Origin: an uncultured Dehalococcoidia bacterium
GTDB taxonomy: Bacteria > Chloroflexota > Dehalococcoidia > Tepidiformales > Tepidiformaceae
Reading direction: 5' to 3'
DNA length: 5,590 nt
NCBI GenBank assembly: GCA_937954195.1
Contig: CALFYR010000212.1
Span: 1-5,590, forward strand
The position numbers were made by a program, and so were the translations under genes. Shown here one piece after another: positions 1-4,636 of this stretch; within the stretch, counting starts at the first letter, position 1, and each line of letters begins with the position of its first letter. The notes under the pieces are model-generated. The model made no database searches. It was not told the DNA's origin and saw nothing but the letters and a program-made list of their open reading frames with translations.

Positions 1-768
1 ACCGTTCTCACCACCTCCGAGACGCTCCAGCCCGGCTGGGTGTTCGTAGGCTCTGACGTCGATGGCGGCCCAATCTCGGCTGATGCCAGCCCCGATGTCG
101 TCATCGTCGGCGGCGAGACGATCATCGTCCGCTTCCTGAACGAACGGGCGCGCGTCAACATCGTCGCCACGAAGACCATCTTCAACAACGCCAACCCCGC
201 CGGCGCCAACGGCGGCGCGGGCTGGACGTTCACGCTCACCGGCTGTGGCATCGCCCCCAGCCAGAAGACCACCGATGCCAGCGGCTCCGTCTCCTGGAAC
301 AACCTGCCGGCAGCCATTAACTGCACCTACACCGTCACCGAAACCCAGAAAGCTGGCTGGGTGGCGGACCAGATCTCCCGGACGGCCGCGCCCATCAACG
401 ATGGCGAAACGGTCACCCTTGGGTTCATCAACCGCCAGATCGAAGGCTGCGTGAACATCAACGATTGCCCGCAAACCTTCGATGAGACCCCAACGCCGAC
501 CAACACGCCGGTAACCCCGACGAACACGCCGGAAACGGGCGAAACGCCAACCACCGAGCCGACCGCCACGAACACTCCCGATGAGGACATCGCTGGCGAG
601 CGCACCCCCGGCCCCGGCGACCCAACGCCGCAGGCTCCGGATACTGGCGCAGGCCTCGGCAGCACGGCCGCTGGTTGGAACATCCTCCTCATCATCGCTG
701 GACTCATCGCCATCAGCGGCGGGCTCAGCATGATCGCCATCGGCAGGCGCCCGGTCCGCCAGGACTAG
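1..768 (+). CDS. Surface protein with SpaA/Cna-B-like repeats and an APDTG C-terminal anchor (5' end missing)
   Basis: The reading frame is open from base 1, so the true start lies outside the window and 255 C-terminal residues are visible. Residues 1-50 are the end of one beta-rich repeat (TVLTTSETLQPGW ... TIIVRFLNER) and residues 51-146 are a complete second copy ending TVTETQKAGW ... TVTLGFINR. The TVTET-x-GW and (F)xN-R landmarks are typical of SpaA/prealbumin-like (Cna-B) domains of surface adhesins. Cysteines 82, 108, 150 and 156 could form disulfides. A Thr/Pro/Glu stalk covers about 162-211. APDTG at 212-216 is followed by a hydrophobic span (226-248) and the tail RRPVRQD, which is the layout of a sortase sorting signal with Ala in place of the usual Leu. 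The protein is probably displayed outside the cell, anchored by sortase or by its membrane segment. The repeat-plus-anchor architecture is clear, but ligand and exact role are unknown. The hairpin just downstream suggests it ends its transcription unit. Confidence 0.8.
   Translation, partial: TVLTTSETLQPGWVFVGSDVDGGPISADASPDVVIVGGETIIVRFLNERARVNIVATKTIFNNANPAGANGGAGWTFTLTGCGIAPSQKTTDASGSVSWNNLPAAINCTYTVTETQKAGWVADQISRTAAPINDGETVTLGFINRQIEGCVNINDCPQTFDETPTPTNTPVTPTNTPETGETPTTEPTATNTPDEDIAGERTPGPGDPTPQAPDTGAGLGSTAAGWNILLIIAGLIAISGGLSMIAIGRRPVRQD
634..648 (+). other. Codons of the APDTG sortase-like sorting motif
   Basis: These codons give Ala-Pro-Asp-Thr-Gly, then a Gly/Ala-rich spacer, a 23-residue hydrophobic span and an Arg-rich tail. 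That order matches cell-wall sorting signals of the LPXTG type. The first position is Ala rather than Leu. Whether a sortase cleaves it is inference, and no sortase gene is in the window. Confidence 0.5.
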
Positions 769-797
769 GCACCCGCCTAAGGCGCCACGAACCAGGG

Positions 798-823
798 AGC
801 CCCGGACCGAATGGTCCGGGGCT
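798..823 (+). terminator. Intrinsic terminator after the surface protein gene
   Basis: A perfect 11-bp stem, AGCCCCGGACC (798-808) with GGTCCGGGGCT (813-823), closes a GAAT tetraloop 29 nt after the stop codon. The trailing T stretch is short and interrupted (TTTCCATTTCC, counting from base 823). The strong stem and its position support a terminator for the plus-strand gene, and it may also work in the other direction. Confidence 0.75.
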
Positions 824-831
824 TTCCATTT

Positions 832-1018
832 CCACCACAACCATCAGAGGCGCGCATCCTGCCGGGGCAGGATAAGCGCGTCACATTCGCCCCAACCACA
901 AACCCACCGCTCCAGACAGGGTGCGGCAACCCACCACAACAACAGAGGCCCGCCAGGAATGGCCGCAAGTCACAACCCATCCCGAACCATCCTCAGAGGC
1001 GCGCACGCCAGTAAGCGC
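832..1018. repeat. Three degenerate intergenic repeat units built on CAGAGGC(G/C)CGC
   Basis: The 13-mer TCAGAGGCGCGCA occurs exactly at 844-856 and again at 993-1005. Each copy is followed by TAAGCGC (873-879 and 1012-1018), after 16 nt in the first and 6 nt in the second. A third, weaker unit at 931-954 shares CCACCACAAC and CAGAGGC(C)CGC with the bases before and in the first unit (832-855). This looks like a decaying family of short interspersed repeats. Its function is not known. Confidence 0.5.
856..873. repeat. 18-nt near-perfect palindrome inside the first repeat unit
   Basis: ATCCTGCC (856-863) and GGCAGGAT (866-873) are exact inverted copies separated by GG. There is no T run on either side, so a terminator is unlikely. 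It sits just where the first repeat unit is 10 nt longer than the unit at 993-1018, as if it had been gained there or lost from the other copy. Confidence 0.45.
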
Positions 1019-1129
1019 TACACCGCTGCAACTGCCACGAACCTTTCTCCCAAACCCCCCAGCCGAACCCAAACCAACCGAACCACCACCCTCTCACGCG
1101 CGCCCCCTCCGCATTCACACCAAAGATCA

Positions 1130-1158
1130 GGGGCCGGCACGCATCGCGCACCGGCCCC
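1130..1158 (-). terminator. Probable terminator of the solute-binding protein gene
   Basis: GGGGCCGG (1130-1137) pairs perfectly with CCGGCCCC (1151-1158) around a 13-nt loop, which can itself pair partly. On the minus strand the stem begins 30 nt after the stop codon of the solute-binding gene. It is followed by TGATCTTTGG, which is only weakly T-rich. Together with the hairpin at 798-823 it seals the convergent junction. Confidence 0.6.
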
Positions 1159-1188
1159 GAATAAAGGGTCGCAGCCTCCGTTCGCCTG

Positions 1189-3021
1189 CTAGGCTTTGCG
1201 ACCCTGCCACGTCGGATCGTTCGAATCCAGCCAGGCATCCGTCCCAACCATGTGGCTGGTCACGAATGGCGCCGTCTCCGCCGGGTGGTAGTAGTTCCAG
1301 TTCAACACCGAACTCACACCCACCAGCGAGTAGTGCACGCCCGCGCCGTACGCCTTCAGCAGCTCGCGGTTCACGTCCTTCGCCATCTCCTGCCGCTTCG
1401 CGATGTCGAACTCCGTCACCAGGCTGTTGGTCAGCGAATCGACCGCGTCGATCTTCACGCCGTACTGCGCGAACTGCGGCTGTGCCGAGTTGTGGGTCAG
1501 GTAGAGGAGCAGCGAAGGCTCGGGGTCGGTGATCTCCGTGATCCAGCCCCACCAGGTGTTCGCATTCCCGTTGCCGTACTGCTGGTTCACGATCTTCGTC
1601 GTGATCGTCGAGTACGGCTCGATCCTCGCGGTGAACGTGTTCCCCAACACCCGGTTCAGGTTCGAAGTGATGAGCGAAGCACCACCCGAATACAGCCCCT
1701 CCCAGATGTCCGGGATATCGACCGTCACGTCGCCGAGCGCGGCTCCCCCGCCTGCTTCCCACATCGCCTTCGCCTCGGCCTCGTCCTTCGCGCGGTCTTC
1801 GAGGTAGCCGGGGAACGTAATCAGCTCACCTTCGTCGATGCCGAACGCCGACTGCGTCGGCGGGACATTGCCCGAGAGCACGCCCTTGCCCTGGAGCAGC
1901 GACTGGATGAGGTCGCGCCGGTTCAACGCGCGGAAGATGGCGCCAATCAGGTTCGGATTGTTCCACGGCGCGGCGCCACCGTAGTACGTGCCAGCCTGCG
2001 GGTTCGCGCTGAACACGCGCCGCTCCGTGATCTGGTCCTTCAGCCGCGTCAACAGGTCCTCGATCACCGCATTCGATGTCGGCGAGAAGACGTCCAGCTC
2101 TTTCTGTTCGAACGCCGCCTGCTGCGCCGCCTGGTCCGTGAACAGGTTCAGGTACTGGATGCCGTCATAGTTCACGGGGCTGTGGAACCCATCGAAGCGC
2201 TTGAGCGTCAGCGTGCCCTCTGCCGCGAAATCCTCCACCGTGAACGCGCCCGTGCCGATGATGAGTTCCTTCTTTAGGTTCTGGTACTCACCCTCGAACT
2301 GCTCGACCGCTTCGCGAGCCTGCACCTTCGCGTACGCGCCCGCCAGCACGTTCAGGAAGAACGGGTCGGGACGCTTGAACGTCACCTTCACGTGCGTCGC
2401 GTCCACCACCTCCACCTTATCCACCGTCTGGAAGGCGGCCTTCCGGTAGAAGTTCGGGTCTTCCATCCCATCGAGCGTCACGCCGGCGATGTTCCGCTCC
2501 ATGAAGTACGCGATATCCTCGGCCGTCGCTTCGCGGCCATTCACCGGCGCGCGGTCGTGCCAGGTCACACCGGGCCGCACCGTGAACACCACGGAATCAT
2601 CGGCGCCCTGCTCGTACGATTCCGCCATCGCCCCTTCAATCACCCCGTCGGTATAGCTCTTCCACTGGAGCACGCCCAGATTCGTGTAGCCGAACAGCAC
2701 CGAAACCGGCGTGAACCGGCTGCGGTCGATGTCGAACGTATCCCAGGTGTTTCCCGCGCTCGTGAACCGGGCCGTGCCGCCCTGCGTCATGGCCGTCTCG
2801 CTCGGCGTCGGCTCAGCGGTCGGCGAACCATCGCTCGGCGCGGTTGTGGCGGTCGCTACCCCGCCATTTCCATCGTCATCGTCGTCGTCATCATCGCCGC
2901 AGCCCACGAGCGCCATGGTTGCGGCGCCCAAACCTGTCACGGCCGCGCCGCCGACGAAGCGGCGGCGGGAGAGCCCCTGCCGGGCTAGCCTGCGAGTCCA
3001 ATAATTCTCCGAATCTGACAC
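1189..3021 (-). CDS. Family 5 ABC transporter solute-binding lipoprotein (peptide/nickel type), Tat-exported
   Basis: This gene encodes 610 aa from a GTG start, chosen because GAGGGGG lies 10 nt upstream and the signal sequence begins soon after. The N-terminus has the twin-arginine motif SRRRFVG (residues 18-24), a hydrophobic core and the lipobox LVGC with Cys41 as the likely lipid anchor. Eight aspartates (43-50) and a Thr/Pro/Ser-rich tether (about 55-80) follow. FTVRPGVTWHDRAPV with a later TAEDI-YFMERN (146-177) is the family 5 (DppA/OppA/NikA) signature region, and IGTGAF (255-260) is another family landmark. The length is normal. Such proteins capture oligopeptides, nickel chelates or sugars outside the membrane for an ABC permease. 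The ligand cannot be read here, and no permease or ATPase gene is adjacent, so it may serve a transporter encoded elsewhere or act in sensing. It lies 129 nt downstream of clpS and may have its own promoter. Confidence 0.93.
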   Translation of the reverse strand: MSDSENYWTRRLARQGLSRRRFVGGAAVTGLGAATMALVGCGDDDDDDDDGNGGVATATTAPSDGSPTAEPTPSETAMTQGGTARFTSAGNTWDTFDIDRSRFTPVSVLFGYTNLGVLQWKSYTDGVIEGAMAESYEQGADDSVVFTVRPGVTWHDRAPVNGREATAEDIAYFMERNIAGVTLDGMEDPNFYRKAAFQTVDKVEVVDATHVKVTFKRPDPFFLNVLAGAYAKVQAREAVEQFEGEYQNLKKELIIGTGAFTVEDFAAEGTLTLKRFDGFHSPVNYDGIQYLNLFTDQAAQQAAFEQKELDVFSPTSNAVIEDLLTRLKDQITERRVFSANPQAGTYYGGAAPWNNPNLIGAIFRALNRRDLIQSLLQGKGVLSGNVPPTQSAFGIDEGELITFPGYLEDRAKDEAEAKAMWEAGGGAALGDVTVDIPDIWEGLYSGGASLITSNLNRVLGNTFTARIEPYSTITTKIVNQQYGNGNANTWWGWITEITDPEPSLLLYLTHNSAQPQFAQYGVKIDAVDSLTNSLVTEFDIAKRQEMAKDVNRELLKAYGAGVHYSLVGVSSVLNWNYYHPAETAPFVTSHMVGTDAWLDSNDPTWQGRKA

Positions 3022-3031
3022 GGTTTCGAAT

Positions 3032-3038
3032 CCCCCTC
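3032..3038 (-). promoter_or_regulatory. Ribosome binding site of the solute-binding protein gene
   Basis: On the minus strand GAGGGGG ends 10 nt before the GTG codon at 3021-3019. It is the strongest Shine-Dalgarno-like sequence near this N-terminus and supports the GTG start. Confidence 0.6.
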
Positions 3039-3052
3039 GTTCTTTCGACGTT

Positions 3053-3071
3053 TTCTATAGCTGCCATAGAA
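3053..3071. promoter_or_regulatory. Inverted repeat TTCTAT-N7-ATAGAA in the leader of the solute-binding gene
   Basis: TTCTAT (3053-3058) and ATAGAA (3066-3071) are exact inverted copies, 19 nt in all. They lie between a possible -10 element (TATACT, minus strand, 3090-3085) and the ribosome site. The size and symmetry suit a dimeric repressor site, but they could also be chance in an AT-richer stretch. Confidence 0.3.
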
Positions 3072-3084
3072 CACGCCGGGCGGG

Positions 3085-3090
3085 AGTATA
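3085..3090 (-). promoter_or_regulatory. Possible -10 element for the solute-binding gene
   Basis: The minus strand reads TATACT, one mismatch from TATAAT, in an AT-rich island of a GC-rich genome. Transcription would start near 3077 and give a leader of about 56 nt. No good -35 hexamer is present at 16-18 nt spacing, so the call is weak. Confidence 0.3.
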
Positions 3091-3118
3091 TAGCTGAACG
3101 CGCGGCCAGTGGGAAGTA

Positions 3119-3152
3119 TTTGGCGAACTGAAAGGTTTGATTTTGGCGAACT
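3119..3152. repeat. Paired 11-bp direct repeats TTTGGCGAACT, 23 bp apart
   Basis: Exact copies lie at 3119-3129 and 3142-3152. Their 23-bp period is about two helical turns. The second overlaps the clpS stop codon and the first is about 30 bp upstream of the possible -10 element of the solute-binding gene. Two in-phase sites suit a regulator that binds cooperatively. The second copy is also part of GGCGAA-CTAT-TTCGCC (3145-3160), an inverted repeat. Confidence 0.45.
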
Positions 3153-3480
3153 ATTTCGCCTGTTCGATGATTGCGGTCATGCTGCCCTTGCTCTCGGGCA
3201 TCAGCGGGTCCGCCCCGAACGCATGCACCGCTTCCTGCTTCAACTCCACCTCGTCACGCGGCCCCGTCATCAAGATCGCCTGCCCCTGCGCATCCACCAC
3301 GCACGCGATCGCGAACGCCTTCTCTCGCCCGTAGCCGAAAATGCTTCCCAGCATGTGGACCACGTAGTTGTAGGTGTGTTCGTTGTCGTCGAGCAGGATC
3401 AGGTGGTACGGCGGCTCAATGTCCGCATCGGTTTCCTCGATGACGCGCGTGCTCGGGGTGCTCGAAGGAAGCATCGACAT
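3151..3480 (-). CDS. clpS: ATP-dependent Clp protease adaptor ClpS, divergent
   Basis: This 109-aa protein has the usual ClpS length, with a variable N-terminal tail (1-22) and a core from EPPYHLILLDDNEHTY (22-37) to the end. ClpS binds proteins with N-degrons and hands them to a ClpA or ClpC unfoldase in the cytoplasm. The core aligns without gaps to E. coli ClpS from memory, but pocket residues differ: Asp31 for Asn34, Asp32 for Asp35, Tyr37 for Met40 and Asp63 for His66 (VVDAQG against VHYQG). The frame continues far upstream, but that part is antisense-type shadow over the hydrolase gene, so ATG 3480 was chosen. ATG 3474 is a second option. Neither has a Shine-Dalgarno sequence, so the gene may be leaderless or coupled to the hydrolase gene, whose stop is 44 nt upstream. 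A small GC hairpin (3506-3518) lies in that gap. No clp ATPase gene is adjacent. Confidence 0.88.
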   Translation of the reverse strand: MSMLPSSTPSTRVIEETDADIEPPYHLILLDDNEHTYNYVVHMLGSIFGYGREKAFAIACVVDAQGQAILMTGPRDEVELKQEAVHAFGADPLMPESKGSMTAIIEQAK

Positions 3481-3524
3481 GGGACTGGTTATGGTACCGA
3501 ACCTGCGCCCCCCGGGCGAAAACG

Positions 3525-4460
3525 TCACCTCGGACCGAACAGCGCCCCCATCACCCCCACCGCCAGGTGCCGCCCACCCGCCGATGTGAAATGCACGCCG
3601 TCCTCGTGCCGGATCTTCACCAGGTTCCCGAACACATCCGTCTGTTCCCAGGCGAACGACCCATCGGACCACGAGGTCAGCCCGTAAGTGTCCACGAACA
3701 CCACCCACGGCCGTTTCGCCGCTTCTTCCGCGAAGATCGCGTTCAGGTCCTTCACGCGCAGCGCCATCTCTTCGCGGCCCGGCCCGAAGTTCGGCTGCCC
3801 AACCCACACCACCACGCGGCCTTCGCGCTGCATCAGGTCCATCACCCGCCCAACCCGCGATCGGTACGTCTCGTGGTTCCCCATCTGCATGATGTCGTTG
3901 CCGCCCACCATGATGACGGCGACATCCGGGTCGTACTTGGCCATCTCCGCCGCGACAAAGGCCGGCCAGTCGAAGTAGTCCGGGCGCGCCAGTCCCGTGG
4001 ATACCTTGTAGCCAGCCGATCCCAGGGTCGTCCCGCCCTGCTCCCGCCATATCTGGTACAGCGCGACCGTCAGGTAGTAGCTCGTGGAGTCGCCGTGGCT
4101 CCAGAGCCGCAGCCCCGAAGGGGAGTCGGCCGCGAGTGGGCCCGGTTCCGGCGACGGTGGCGGCGGTGGGGGCTCGGGCGTCCCGTCGTAGGCCAGCGCC
4201 AAAACGCGCAGTGCTACCTCTGGTTCGGTCGGGCCTTCGCCGGGAACCGGCGTTGCAGTTGGTGTGGCGGTCGGTGTGACATCGTCGGACGCGCGTGTGG
4301 CTGTTGGCGGAGTCCAGGCGCTGAGCGCCCCTACCGCGAACGCGAGCAGGCCCGCTCCCAACACCGCGCCGATGGTCGCCAGCCGCAGCCTGCGGATGCG
4401 TGACCGCCGCTGGCGCGCTTCACGCCGCGCCTTCCGGGGAGCCACACGTCCACGCTTCAC
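3525..4460 (-). CDS. Membrane-anchored SGNH/GDSL hydrolase (DUF459-like), probable acyl-transfer partner
   Basis: This gene encodes 311 aa from GTG 4460, chosen because GGAGG sits 6 nt upstream and the protein then opens with a basic cytoplasmic stretch. GTG 4463 is possible, and the frame runs further up to 4664 without recognisable protein. A basic tail (1-27), one membrane helix (about 28-48) and a Thr/Pro tether with six prolines (97-102) lead to an extracytoplasmic SGNH domain. Its four blocks are present: GDS 123-125 with nucleophile Ser125, STG 154-156, GGND 186-189 with Asn188, and DGVH 287-290 giving Asp287 and His290. All catalytic residues are intact. The GDS/STG/GGND/WVGQP/DGVHFT pattern resembles DUF459 proteins. 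Members of this superfamily act as esterases or O-acyltransferases on envelope sugars. The divergent MBOAT gene next door favours a role in polymer acylation, as in AlgX or DltD, which is inference. A plain lipase or esterase is the alternative. Confidence 0.85.
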   Translation of the reverse strand: MKRGRVAPRKARREARQRRSRIRRLRLATIGAVLGAGLLAFAVGALSAWTPPTATRASDDVTPTATPTATPVPGEGPTEPEVALRVLALAYDGTPEPPPPPPSPEPGPLAADSPSGLRLWSHGDSTSYYLTVALYQIWREQGGTTLGSAGYKVSTGLARPDYFDWPAFVAAEMAKYDPDVAVIMVGGNDIMQMGNHETYRSRVGRVMDLMQREGRVVVWVGQPNFGPGREEMALRVKDLNAIFAEEAAKRPWVVFVDTYGLTSWSDGSFAWEQTDVFGNLVKIRHEDGVHFTSAGGRHLAVGVMGALFGPR

Positions 4461-4466
4461 CACCGG

Positions 4467-4471
4467 CCTCC
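4467..4471 (-). promoter_or_regulatory. Ribosome binding site that sets the SGNH hydrolase start
   Basis: Minus-strand GGAGG ends 6 nt before GTG 4460 and only 3 nt before GTG 4463, so the later of the two adjacent GTG codons is preferred. Confidence 0.6.
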
Positions 4472-4495
4472 GTTCGCAATCTCCCCGCACTCCTG

Positions 4496-4524
4496 ATTCA
4501 AACGTAGCGCCCGCCCTACCGCAA
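4496..4524 (-). promoter_or_regulatory. Possible promoter of the SGNH hydrolase gene
   Basis: On the minus strand TTGCGG (4524-4519) and TTGAAT (4501-4496) stand 17 bp apart, a partial match to a sigma-70-type -35/-10 pair. Transcription would begin near 4489 and give a leader of about 30 nt holding the ribosome site. The match is moderate and no other pair looked better. Confidence 0.3.
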
Positions 4525-4607
4525 CCGCCACCGTCATCTGTGATCCATCCCACCTTGCCCGGCGCTCGCCCGCTGCGCCCCCGCCACAGACAATGTCGCA
4601 CGGAAAC

Positions 4608-4622
4608 ACGGGGCCTCCCCGT
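4608..4622 (+). promoter_or_regulatory. Small GC hairpin just upstream of the MBOAT start
   Basis: ACGGGG (4608-4613) and CCCCGT (4617-4622) form a 6-bp stem with a CCT loop, ending 14 nt before the ATG. No Shine-Dalgarno sequence is visible between it and the start. If it lies in the transcript it could limit translation, but a short GC stem can arise by chance here. Confidence 0.25.
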
Positions 4623-4636
4623 CCTCCGTTGGTCCA

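Larger units (their letters stand above)
769..1188. other. Convergent intergenic region, no supported gene
   Basis: This 420-base stretch lies between two genes that point at each other. It contains a terminator at each end, an 18-nt palindrome and a small family of degenerate repeats, listed separately. The plus strand of about 880-1127 is rich in C and A and poor in T, with many short AACC and CCACC runs. Open frames crossing it lack a ribosome site and recognisable protein features, and they run on into the antisense of the solute-binding gene, so none is called. Confidence 0.6.

Noticed and set aside
921..1532. Plus-strand open frame of 203 codons starting in the intergenic region
   Set aside because: It has no ribosome site, is Pro/Ser/Arg-rich, passes through a terminator hairpin and overlaps the 3' part of the solute-binding gene in antisense.
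1252..2277. Long plus-strand open frame (341 codons) opposite the solute-binding gene
   Set aside because: It is antisense to a well-supported gene, rich in Arg, Val and His as expected for a high-GC shadow frame, and has no recognisable domain.
3145..3160. Inverted repeat GGCGAA-CTAT-TTCGCC at the clpS stop, considered as a terminator
   Set aside because: The stem is only 6 bp and is followed on the minus strand by an A-rich, not T-rich, stretch.
3481..4050. Upstream extension of the ClpS frame to a start at 4050
   Set aside because: It would overlap almost the whole SGNH domain in another frame, and its Gly/Arg-rich sequence is unlike any ClpS. The family length fits ATG 3480.
3567..4403. 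Plus-strand open frame of 278 codons opposite the SGNH gene
   Set aside because: It is a shadow of the SGNH gene. The product is Arg/Pro/His-rich without motifs, while the minus strand shows all four SGNH blocks.
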